From Mycobacteriales bacterium (GTDB lineage Bacteria; Actinomycetota; Actinomycetes; Mycobacteriales; QHCD01), in the NCBI GenBank assembly GCA_036497565.1, contig DASXJE010000148.1:1-41641 (forward strand): a stretch of DNA of 41,641 nucleotides, given 5' to 3'. The notes under the pieces are model-generated. The model was given only the letters and a program-made list of their open reading frames with translations. It was not told where the DNA came from and did no database searches. Below are positions 8,398 to 15,634 of this stretch, piece after piece (position 1 is the first letter of the stretch; every line of letters starts with the position of its first letter). The position numbers were made by a program, and so were the translations under genes.

Positions 8398-9218
8398 GTG
8401 GCCCGGCCGGCGGCGGGACCGCCACCCTGCTCGCCCGGATCGCGCCGCTGCCCCCGGTGAGCAGCCGGGCCTGGCTGATGGTCGAGCGCAACCTGATGGT
8501 CTACCGGCGGGCCTGGCTGATCATCGTGTCCGGCTTCTTCGAACCCCTGTTCTACCTGTTCTCGGTCGGCGTCGGCATCGGAGCCCTGGTCGGGCACGTC
8601 ACGGTGGCCGGGCACTCGATCGGCTACACCACCTTCGTCGCCCCCGGACTGCTCGCCTCCTCGGCCATGAACGGCGCGGTCTACGACTCGACCAACCTCT
8701 TCTTCAAGCTCCACTACGCCAAGCTCTACGACTCGATCCTGTCCACACCGGTCGGCGCCGGCGACGTCGCAGTGGGGGAGATCACCTGGGCCCAGCTGCG
8801 CGGGCTGGGCTACTCCGCCGCGTTCCTGATCGTCATGCTGGCGATGGGCCTGGTCGACTCATGGTGGGCGGTGTTCGCCCTGCCGGCGACCGCCGTGATC
8901 GGCTTCGCGTTCGGCGCGGTCGGCATGGCCGCGACGTCGTACATGCGCAGCTGGCAGGACTTCGAGTTCGTCCAACTGGCCATCCTGCCCATGTTTCTGT
9001 TCGCGACGACCTTCTACCCGCTCTCGACCTACCCCCGGACCCTGCAGATCGTGGTGGAGTGCACGCCGCTCTACCACGGGGTCGAGCTGATCCGGGCGCT
9101 CACGACCGGGGTGGGCGTCGGGCCGGGCCTGCTCGGGCACGTCGCCTACCTGATGATCATGGGTCTGGCCGGCCTCGCGGTCACCTCCCGGCGGCTGGAG
9201 CGGCTGCTGCTGCGGTGA
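8394..9218 (+). CDS. ABC-2 type permease 2 (NodJ-like)
   Basis: Second membrane subunit, 274 aa, clearly homologous in layout to the preceding permease: a membrane-entry helix with FEPLFYLFSVGVGIGALVG (about 48-66), a central YTTFVAPGLLASSAMNG block and a late ILPMFLFATTFYPLSTYP segment. The GTG at 8394 overlaps the upstream stop (GTGA). It has a longer hydrophilic N-terminus (residues 1-30) than permease 1. The last gene of the exporter operon, it is followed at once by a hairpin that overlaps its stop codon. Confidence 0.9.
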   Translation: MSGPAGGGTATLLARIAPLPPVSSRAWLMVERNLMVYRRAWLIIVSGFFEPLFYLFSVGVGIGALVGHVTVAGHSIGYTTFVAPGLLASSAMNGAVYDSTNLFFKLHYAKLYDSILSTPVGAGDVAVGEITWAQLRGLGYSAAFLIVMLAMGLVDSWWAVFALPATAVIGFAFGAVGMAATSYMRSWQDFEFVQLAILPMFLFATTFYPLSTYPRTLQIVVECTPLYHGVELIRALTTGVGVGPGLLGHVAYLMIMGLAGLAVTSRRLERLLLR

Positions 9219-9232
9219 CCGCCGGGGCGGTC
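9217..9232 (+). terminator. Hairpin at the end of the exporter operon
   Basis: GACCGC (9217-9222) pairs with GCGGTC (9227-9232) around a 4-base loop; the left arm overlaps the TGA stop. There is no T-tract. Position supports termination before the mreB region (9233-9350), which otherwise shows no clear element. Confidence 0.4.
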
Positions 9233-9350
9233 CGGGGTGTGACCGGAACGAGACTTGCGCAGTTCGGGTAGTTCCCCGGCAATATCGGCATCCGACGGTA
9301 CGATCGGACCGCTGTTGACTGACGAGATCTGGCCGCCGGGGGTCCCGCTA

Positions 9351-10400
9351 ATGACACGAAGCTCACTGTCGTTCCTCGGTCGAGACATGGCCGTCGACCT
9401 GGGCACCGCCAACACGCTGGTCTATGTCCGGGGCCGCGGTATCGTGCTCAACGAGCCGTCGGTGGTGGCGATCAACACCAACACCGGTGAGATCCTCGCG
9501 GTCGGCAGCGAGGCCAAGCGGATGATCGGGCGGACGCCCGGCAACATCGTCGCGGTCCGCCCCCTCAAGGACGGCGTCATCGCCGACTTCGAGACGACCG
9601 AGCGGATGCTCCGCTACTTCATCCGCAAGGTGCACCGCCGCCGGCACCTGGTGCGCGGCCCCCGGGTGGTCGTGTGCGTGCCGAGCGGGATCACCGGAGT
9701 CGAGCAGCGGGCGGTCAAGGAGTCGACCTACAACGCCGGCGCCAACAAGGTCTTCATCGTCGAGGAGCCGATGGCGGCGGCGATCGGCGCGGGCCTGCCG
9801 GTCAGTGAGCCCACCGGCAACATGGTCGTCGACATCGGCGGCGGAACCACCGAGGTCGCGGTCATCTCGCTGGGCGGGATCGTGACCAGCCAGAGCATCC
9901 GGGTCGCCGGCGACGAGCTCGACGCGTCGATCATCCAGTACATCAAGAAGGAATACTCGCTCATGCTCGGCGACCGCACCGCCGAGGAGATCAAGATGGC
10001 CATCGCCTCGGCGTTCCCCATCGCCGAGGAGCAGCAGGCGGAGATCCGGGGCCGCGACCTGGTCAGCGGACTCCCGAAGACGATCGTGGTGAGCGACGCC
10101 GAGATCCGCAAGGCGATCGAAGAGCCGGTCAATTCGATCATCGACGCGGTCAAGACGACGCTCGACAAGTGCCCGCCGGAGCTCGCCGGCGACGTGATGG
10201 ACCGCGGCATCGTGCTCACCGGCGGGGGCGCGCTGCTGGGCGGGCTCGACGAGCGGCTGCGGCACGAGACGGCGATGCCGATCATCGTCGCCGACAACCC
10301 GCTGCATTCGGTCGCGCTGGGTTCGGGTCGGTGCGTGGAGGACTTCGACGCTCTCCGGCAGGTGCTGGTATCCGAGCCGCGGCGCGAGCTGCGGCGCTGA
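9351..10400 (+). CDS. mreB: Rod-shape determining protein MreB
   Basis: Bacterial actin that organizes peptidoglycan synthesis on the inner membrane face; 349 aa, normal length. Phosphate-binding loop 1 is DLGTANT at 16-22 and loop 2 is DIGGGTTEV at 161-169; the C-terminal adenosine motif is [11 protein letters not shown]. The N-terminus ([12 protein letters not shown]) matches Streptomyces-type MreB. The ATG at 9351 is chosen because homology begins a few residues later; an in-frame TTG at 9315 would add 12 residues. It heads mreB-mreC-mreD-PBP2-rodA. A strong hairpin separates it from mreC. Confidence 0.97.
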   Translation: MTRSSLSFLGRDMAVDLGTANTLVYVRGRGIVLNEPSVVAINTNTGEILAVGSEAKRMIGRTPGNIVAVRPLKDGVIADFETTERMLRYFIRKVHRRRHLVRGPRVVVCVPSGITGVEQRAVKESTYNAGANKVFIVEEPMAAAIGAGLPVSEPTGNMVVDIGGGTTEVAVISLGGIVTSQSIRVAGDELDASIIQYIKKEYSLMLGDRTAEEIKMAIASAFPIAEEQQAEIRGRDLVSGLPKTIVVSDAEIRKAIEEPVNSIIDAVKTTLDKCPPELAGDVMDRGIVLTGGGALLGGLDERLRHETAMPIIVADNPLHSVALGSGRCVEDFDALRQVLVSEPRRELRR

Positions 10401-10424
10401 CCGCCCGGCGATCTGGTCGGGCGG
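10401..10424 (+). terminator. Intra-operon hairpin between mreB and mreC
   Basis: CCGCCCG (10401-10407) and CGGGCGG (10418-10424) form a perfect 7-bp stem around a 10-base loop, starting directly after the mreB stop. There is no T-tract. It could be a partial terminator or a 3'-end stabilizer that keeps mreB mRNA above the levels of the downstream genes. Confidence 0.5.
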
Positions 10425-10449
10425 GCCACATCAACGTGAAGATTCCACG

Positions 10450-11319
10450 ATGAACCGGCCCACCCGTCGACAGCGGCGGGTCACCGTCGTCCTGCTCCTG
10501 GTGTGCATCAGCCTGCTCGCGCTCGATTACGGCGGCAACGGGTTGGGCGGGGCGCGCCACGCGACCTCCAGCGCGTTCGGGCCGGTGGAGCGCGGGTTCA
10601 ACACCGTGGTGATGCCGGTCGGCCGCTTCTTCGCCGGGCTGCCCAAGATCGGCAGCACCACCGCCACGATCGACTCGCTGCGGCGCAAGAACGCCGAGCT
10701 GCGCAGCCGCCTGAGCACCAGCTCGCTGGACGGCGCCCGGTCGGCCGAGCTGCGCCGGCTCGGCCTGCTGGTCGGCGCATCGCACTTCACGGCCGTGACC
10801 GGCACCGTCCTGGGGCTCGGACCGTCGCTCGGCTACGAGTGGACCGCGCAGATCGATGCGGGCAGCCGTAACGGGGTCAAGGCGGGGATGACCGTGATCA
10901 ACGCCAATGGGCTCGTCGGGCGGATCAAGATGGTCGGCCCCACCACCAGCACGGTCATCCTGGCCGTCGATCCGGGGTCGTCGGTCGGCGTCCGGGTCGC
11001 CCGCACCGGCGAACTCGGAATCGTCACCGGGGCCGGACTCAAGTCGATGTCCTACGTGCCACTCAATCCGGGGTCGACCTTCCGGGTGGGTGACGAACTC
11101 GTCACCGGCCCCTACGGCGCGTCGACCTACGCCGCCGGCGTCCCGTTCGGCAAGGTCACCAGGGTGATCCGCGGCGGCACGACGTCGACCCCCACGGCCA
11201 AGATCTCCCCGGACGTCGACTTCACCAGCCTCGACGTGGTGGCGGTCGTCCTGGTCGCCCCCCGACCGGTCGCGCGGGTGCCCGTGCCGCCGACGAAGCC
11301 GAAGAAGCACCAGCCGTGA
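10450..11319 (+). CDS. mreC: Rod-shape determining protein MreC
   Basis: Elongasome scaffold, anchored in the membrane, with its bulk outside the cytoplasm; 289 aa. A basic N-terminus (NRPTRRQRR) precedes one transmembrane helix at about 11-26. A short coiled coil lies near 72-95 (TIDSLRRKNAELRSRL). The two beta domains follow, with the family segments VLGLGPS, INANGLVGRI and VPLNPGSTFRVGDELVTGPYG. The C-terminus is Pro/Lys-rich (VPVPPTKPKKHQP). The ATG start has only a weak GAAGA upstream. The stop overlaps mreD (GTGA). Confidence 0.95.
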   Translation: MNRPTRRQRRVTVVLLLVCISLLALDYGGNGLGGARHATSSAFGPVERGFNTVVMPVGRFFAGLPKIGSTTATIDSLRRKNAELRSRLSTSSLDGARSAELRRLGLLVGASHFTAVTGTVLGLGPSLGYEWTAQIDAGSRNGVKAGMTVINANGLVGRIKMVGPTTSTVILAVDPGSSVGVRVARTGELGIVTGAGLKSMSYVPLNPGSTFRVGDELVTGPYGASTYAAGVPFGKVTRVIRGGTTSTPTAKISPDVDFTSLDVVAVVLVAPRPVARVPVPPTKPKKHQP

Positions 11320-11825
11320 CCGGCCGCCCGGCCCGGCTGCTGGTCGCCGCGCTGTCGATCGTCCTCGCGCTGGCGCTGCAGACGACGGTCTTCTCCCGCC
11401 TGCCGCTACCCGGCGGCACCCCGAGCCTGCTGCTCGTCCTCGTGGTGGCGTGCGCCCTGGTCGGCGGAGTGCCGTGGGGCGTCGGGATGGGCTTCACCAT
11501 CGGGCTCGCCGCCGACCTGCTCAGCAACCACCCGGCCGGCCTGTTGGCGCTGGTCTTCCTGCTGGTGGGGTGGGCGGTCGGTCTGGTCGAGGCCGACGGG
11601 ACCCACCTGGTGCTGCGCGGGATCGTCGCGGTCGCGCTCTCGGCGGTCGGGTCGTTCGCGCTCTACGTCGCGCTGCTCGCCCTGATCGGACCCGACCGTG
11701 TGCAATGGGCGTCCCAACTGGCCGACCTTCCGACCACGGTTCTCTACGATGTGATCTTGACACCTGTCGTCGTACCACTCGTTGCGATGGTTGAGCGTCG
11801 GCTACGGGCGGCGAGCTACCGGTGA
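11316..11825 (+). CDS. mreD: Rod-shape determining protein MreD
   Basis: Integral membrane partner of MreC; 169 aa with about five hydrophobic helices spread over the whole length. The recognisable pattern is an early TTVFSRLPLPGGTPSLLLVLVV block and a GMGFTIGLAADLL segment. MreD proteins diverge strongly, so the call also rests on position between mreC (GTGA overlap) and the PBP2 gene. Confidence 0.9.
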   Translation: MTGRPARLLVAALSIVLALALQTTVFSRLPLPGGTPSLLLVLVVACALVGGVPWGVGMGFTIGLAADLLSNHPAGLLALVFLLVGWAVGLVEADGTHLVLRGIVAVALSAVGSFALYVALLALIGPDRVQWASQLADLPTTVLYDVILTPVVVPLVAMVERRLRAASYR

Positions 11826-11835
11826 GGATCGGTCG

Positions 11836-14142
11836 ATGAAAGACGCCGCGGGGCTTCGGCTTCTTGTGCTGCGGGTGCTGGTGCTGTCGTTGCTGCTGAC
11901 CCTCGGCGCCCGGTTGTACTACCTGCAGGTGCTCGACAAGAACAAGCTGACCCAGACCGCCAACGCCCAGCACACCCGGCAGATCGTCGTTCCGGCGCCG
12001 CGCGGCTCGGTCGTCGACGACGTGGGCCGGCCGTTGATCGACAACCGCACCGCGCTCGTCATCGCCGTCGACCGCAGCGCACTGGATCGTCAGGCCGACG
12101 GCGGCAAGGCGGTGCTGGCCCGCCTGGCCGCGCTGATCCACGTTCCGGCGCAGCACCTGTCCCGGCAGGTGACGCCGTGCGCGCCGCACGTTCCGAAGCC
12201 CTGCTGGACCGGGTCGCCGTATCAGCCGGTGCCGGTGCTGAACAACGCCTCACCGGCGGCCGTGCTGCACATCTCCGAGCACCGCGAGGACTTCCCCGGC
12301 GTGGTCGCCGACGCGCAGGAGGTGCGCCAGTACCCCGCGCACACCGTCGCCGCCCACGAGCTGGGTTACGTCGGGCCGGTCACCCAGGAGGAGCTCGACA
12401 CCAACGCCGCCGACGGCAAGTCCACACTCAACTCCAGCGATCTGGTCGGCCGCAGCGGTCTCGAGGAGAGCTACGACTCGACGTTGCGCGGCGTGGACGG
12501 GATCAAGACCGTGACCGTCAACAACTCCGGTCAGGTCACCGGAACCGCCTCCGCCACCGCCCCCCGGCCCGGCGACACGCTGGTCACCAGCATCGACGCG
12601 AAGGTGCAGGCTCTGGCCGACCAGTCGCTCGCCGCGCAGATCAAGAAGAGCCGGGCCACCTTCGACCCCAAGAGCGGGAAGAACTTCGCCGCACCCAGCG
12701 GCGCGGCGGTCGTGATGGATCCGCGCACCGGCCGCGTCCTCGCCCTGGCGAGCTACCCGACGTTCGACCCCAACGTCTTCGTCGGCGGAATCAGCCAGAA
12801 GGAATTCCAGCAGCTCAGCGGCCCCGACAGCGGCGATCCGATGGTGTCCCGGGCCACCCAGGGTCAGTTCGCCCCCGGGTCGACGTTCAAGCTGTCGACG
12901 TCGTCGGCGATCGTCATGGACGGGCAGACGACGCTCAACCAGACCGGCAACTGTCCCCCCAAGCTGCAGGTCGGCAACCAGACCAAGACCAACTACGACA
13001 GCGAGAGCATCTCCGGGCCGATCACCCTGGGCCGGGCGCTCGCCTTCTCCTGCGACACGTTCTTCTACCGCTACGCCATCCAGGCGTGGTACGCCGACCA
13101 GAACCAGGCGCTGGCCGGTAAGAAGCCGGCGGAGAACCTGCAGAACATGGCCCGCGACTTCGGATTCGGCAGCAAGCCCGGCATCGACCTTCCCGGGGGA
13201 CAGCAGACGGCCGGGCAGATCGTCGGCCGCGCCTTCCTCAAGCAGCGGTGGGAGGCCAACAAGGCGCAGTACTGCGGCAACGCCAAGAAGGGCTACCCGC
13301 AGGTCAGCGACCCGACCCGGCGCGCGTTCCTGACCTTGCTCGCGAAGGAGAACTGCTCCGACGGCTGGCGTTACAACATCGGTGAGGCCGCCGACCTCGC
13401 CATCGGTCAGGGCGAGACCACCGTGAGCCCGCTGCAGCTGGCCACCGCCTACAGCGCGATGGCCAACGGCGGAACGCTCTTCCAGCCGACCATCGGCAAG
13501 GCGATCGTCAACTCCCACGGCAAGGTCGTCAAGCGGATCACCCCGCAGGTGCGCCGTAAGGTGCCGGTGCGCAAGGACGTGCTCAACTACATCAAGAACT
13601 CCCTGAAGTTCGGCAAGGGCCTGGCCTCTGGCGAGATCGCGTTCGGCGGCTTCCCGTTCGCGAAGGACTCCATCGGAGGCAAGACCGGCACCGCGGAGGT
13701 CTTCGGCAAGCAGGACACCTCCTGGTTCGCCTCCTGGTCGCCCACCAAGGATCCGAAGTTCGTCGTCGTCGGGATGATCGAGCAGGCCGGCCTCGGGTCC
13801 GGCGCCGCGGCGCCGATGGTGCGCAAGATCTACGACGGTATCTACGGTCTGACCGGACGCAAGCACACCCCGGTCATCGCGGGCAGCGAGCCTCCCTCGG
13901 CGCTGCCGAAGATCGCGCCCTACGCGCAGTCCGTTCCCCCCGGCGACATCGTCGGGTCCGGCGACGCGGCGACGCCGACGGCGACCCCGGCCGCGGACCG
14001 CCAGGTCCGACCAATGCCCTGGTCGCCGGACACGATCCTCGCGCTGCCGCCGCTGCGCTCCACCCTCCGGCGGTCCGGCCGACGAGCCCGACGCCGCGGA
14101 CCACCTCGACGGGCGAGAGGGGCGCCGCCATGGTCCAGCTGA
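11836..14142 (+). CDS. mrdA: Elongasome penicillin-binding protein 2 (transpeptidase)
   Basis: Class B PBP that cross-links peptidoglycan during elongation, with RodA as glycosyltransferase partner; 768 aa. There is one transmembrane helix at about 8-27, then the PBP dimer domain, then the transpeptidase. Catalytic motifs are S349-T-F-K352 (SxxK), S405-C-D407 (SxN equivalent, SCDTFF) and K616-T-G-T. The ATG follows GAGGA with 7-base spacing. The last 25 or so residues are odd: a very Arg-rich tail whose codons lose the GC-rich third position after about 14080, while the rodA frame, open upstream of its ATG for at least 300 bases, shows the better pattern there. The gene overlaps rodA by 13 bases. 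The catalytic part is intact. Confidence 0.95.
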   Translation: MKDAAGLRLLVLRVLVLSLLLTLGARLYYLQVLDKNKLTQTANAQHTRQIVVPAPRGSVVDDVGRPLIDNRTALVIAVDRSALDRQADGGKAVLARLAALIHVPAQHLSRQVTPCAPHVPKPCWTGSPYQPVPVLNNASPAAVLHISEHREDFPGVVADAQEVRQYPAHTVAAHELGYVGPVTQEELDTNAADGKSTLNSSDLVGRSGLEESYDSTLRGVDGIKTVTVNNSGQVTGTASATAPRPGDTLVTSIDAKVQALADQSLAAQIKKSRATFDPKSGKNFAAPSGAAVVMDPRTGRVLALASYPTFDPNVFVGGISQKEFQQLSGPDSGDPMVSRATQGQFAPGSTFKLSTSSAIVMDGQTTLNQTGNCPPKLQVGNQTKTNYDSESISGPITLGRALAFSCDTFFYRYAIQAWYADQNQALAGKKPAENLQNMARDFGFGSKPGIDLPGGQQTAGQIVGRAFLKQRWEANKAQYCGNAKKGYPQVSDPTRRAFLTLLAKENCSDGWRYNIGEAADLAIGQGETTVSPLQLATAYSAMANGGTLFQPTIGKAIVNSHGKVVKRITPQVRRKVPVRKDVLNYIKNSLKFGKGLASGEIAFGGFPFAKDSIGGKTGTAEVFGKQDTSWFASWSPTKDPKFVVVGMIEQAGLGSGAAAPMVRKIYDGIYGLTGRKHTPVIAGSEPPSALPKIAPYAQSVPPGDIVGSGDAATPTATPAADRQVRPMPWSPDTILALPPLRSTLRRSGRRARRRGPPRRARGAPPWSS

Positions 14143-15326
14143 TCCGGTCGTCACCCTCGCGCGGGCTGCGGTCGCTCTCGGAGCCGGTACGCCGTGAGCC
14201 GACCTGGCACCGGGTCGACTGGGTGCTGGCCGGCACCTCCATCGTGCTCGCGCTGCTCGGCGGGGTCCTGATCTGGGCGGCCACCCGCCAGCACCAGATC
14301 GACCTGCACGCCGACCCGCAGTACTACCTGAAGAAGCACCTCATCAACCTCGCCATCGGGTTGCTCATCGGCGGCGTCGTCGCGGTGGTCGACTATCGCG
14401 CACTGCGCACCTATGCGCCGATCGTCTACGTGCTGTCGTGCATCGGCCTGGTCGCCGTGCTCGCGGTCGGTTCCACGGTCAACGGTGCCCACTCCTGGAT
14501 CCTGCTGCCGGCCGGTTTCGCCATCCAGCCGTCGGAGTTCGCTAAAGTCGCGCTCATCGTCGGGATGGCGATGCTGCTGACCGAACGCCGGGAGCGGGAA
14601 AATCGGCGCCCGGTCGCCGACGTGCCCCTGCTGCTGGCGCTGGCCGCCGTACCGATGGCGCTGATCATGCTGCAGCCGGACGTGGGCACCGTGATGGTCT
14701 TCGTCTTCACGATCCTCGGTGTGCTATCTGTGGCCGGCGTCTCGTGGAAGTGGATCCTGGGGCTGATCGCCCTCGGCGCGCTGGTGGCCTACGCCGCCGT
14801 CGCCCTGCACCTGCTCAAGAGCTACCAACTCGACCGGTTCCGCTCCTTCGCCAACCCCAACGTCAGCAACGCCGCGACCTACAACGTCACCCAGGCACGG
14901 ATCGCGATCGGATCGGGCGGGTTGACCGGCAGCGGGCTCTTCCACGGCTCGCAGACCAACGGCCGCTTCGTGCCGGAGCAGCAGACCGACTTCATCTTCA
15001 CCGTCGCCGGTGAGGAACTCGGCCTGCTCGGCGCCGGGGGCATCATCGTGCTGTTCGGGATCATGATGTGGCGGGCCCTGCGCATCGCCGGGCGCTCGCC
15101 CGACCCGTTCGGCCGGCTGGTCGCGGTCGGGGTCGTCGCCTGGTTCTCGTTCCAGATCTTCGTGAACATCGGGATGACCCTCGGCATCATGCCGGTGACG
15201 GGTCTGCCGCTGCCGTTCATGTCCTACGGCGGATCGTCGATGTTCGCGAGCTTCCTGGCGGTCGGCCTGCTCGAGAACGTGCACATGCGCACCCAGGAGA
15301 CCGGGCGGGTCCGCGCCGCGCTCTGA
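14130..15326 (+). CDS. rodA: Rod-shape determining protein RodA (SEDS glycosyltransferase)
   Basis: Polytopic membrane peptidoglycan polymerase that works with PBP2; 398 aa with about ten transmembrane helices. Family landmarks are the N-terminal HRVDWVLAG and GGVLIWAATR, the central LQPDVGTVMVF, the extracellular region with RFVPEQQTDFIF (the key Asp-containing loop), and the C-terminal GITGL-equivalent VTGLPLPFMSYGGSSM. The ATG at 14130 has GAGAGGGG with 7-base spacing. It overlaps the PBP2 end by 13 bases. It is the last gene of the mre operon; a long inverted repeat begins immediately after its stop. Confidence 0.97.
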   Translation: MVQLIRSSPSRGLRSLSEPVRREPTWHRVDWVLAGTSIVLALLGGVLIWAATRQHQIDLHADPQYYLKKHLINLAIGLLIGGVVAVVDYRALRTYAPIVYVLSCIGLVAVLAVGSTVNGAHSWILLPAGFAIQPSEFAKVALIVGMAMLLTERRERENRRPVADVPLLLALAAVPMALIMLQPDVGTVMVFVFTILGVLSVAGVSWKWILGLIALGALVAYAAVALHLLKSYQLDRFRSFANPNVSNAATYNVTQARIAIGSGGLTGSGLFHGSQTNGRFVPEQQTDFIFTVAGEELGLLGAGGIIVLFGIMMWRALRIAGRSPDPFGRLVAVGVVAWFSFQIFVNIGMTLGIMPVTGLPLPFMSYGGSSMFASFLAVGLLENVHMRTQETGRVRAAL

Positions 15327-15327
15327 C

Positions 15328-15398
15328 CCCCAATCCCTTGATCAAGAGGGGATTCGTACGGCGTTTCGCACCTGAATCCCCTCTTGATCAAGATGGGG
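15328..15398. repeat. Long inverted repeat between rodA and the ileS leader
   Basis: The 19-base arm CTTGATCAAGAGGGGATTC (15337-15355) has a perfect reverse complement at 15374-15392, around an 18-base loop. Outer CCCC (15328-15331) and GGGG (15395-15398) extend the stem past a bulge. Each arm also contains its own palindrome TTGATCAA. No T-tract follows, so it is not a typical intrinsic terminator. It may be a REP-like element, a rho-independent-like structure acting on rodA readthrough, or a protein-binding site. Confidence 0.85.
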
Positions 15399-15414
15399 CC
15401 GCACCACGTATGCT
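15384..15414 (+). promoter_or_regulatory. Putative promoter of the ileS T-box transcript
   Basis: TTGATC (15384-15389) and TATGCT (15409-15414) resemble -35 and -10 boxes, spaced 19 bases apart, which is long. Transcription would start near 15421, at the beginning of the T-box stem I. The -35 lies inside the right arm of the inverted repeat. Confidence 0.4.
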
Positions 15415-15419
15415 GAAAT

Positions 15420-15634
15420 GACCGTGGCGTTGATCCGGCCATCACCGGTGAGCCTCCGGAAGAACGGGCGCCGCTGAGCGAGCGGCGCCTCAGTAGAACC
15501 GGGCGGGTCCGGCCCGTCATAGCCGGCGACGAGCGGGCGATCGGCCTCCGGGCGGATCGCCAAGCGGGGTGGTACCGCGGGGCCCGTGCCTCGTCCCTGC
15601 ACTGTGGTGGAGGTGACGAGGAAGGGAGCGAGCG
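15420..15634 (+). promoter_or_regulatory. T-box leader of ileS (translational, tRNA-Ile)
   Basis: The T-box sequence GGGTGGTACCGCGG is at 15567-15580; its TGGT can pair with the ACCA end of tRNA-Ile. A very short stem I, CCGG-CCATCA-CCGG (15435-15448), holds an ATC isoleucine specifier at 15441-15443, as in actinobacterial ileS T-boxes. A further perfect hairpin, GGCGCCGCT with AGCGGCGCC (15467-15489), lies between. Downstream, CCTCGTC (15589-15595) pairs with GACGAGG (15615-15621), which overlaps the Shine-Dalgarno GGAAGGGAG (15620-15628). There is no terminator with a T-tract. Uncharged tRNA should therefore open the ribosome-binding site, so control is of translation. Confidence 0.95.

Noticed and set aside
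6673-9218. ABC exporter as a drug-resistance or antibiotic-export system
   Set aside because: The fold is clear but there are no adjacent biosynthetic or regulatory genes; a specific substrate would be a guess.
9315-9350. TTG-initiated longer MreB, and TTGACT as a -35 box
   Set aside because: The extra residues do not resemble MreB N-termini, and no -10 hexamer lies at a proper distance.
12250-14154. 634-codon minus-strand frame opposite PBP2
   Set aside because: Antisense shadow; the plus strand carries all transpeptidase motifs.
15328-15398. Inverted repeat as a simple intrinsic terminator of rodA
   Set aside because: No T-tract follows, and the arms hold an internal palindrome and a -35-like box; left as an unclassified repeat.
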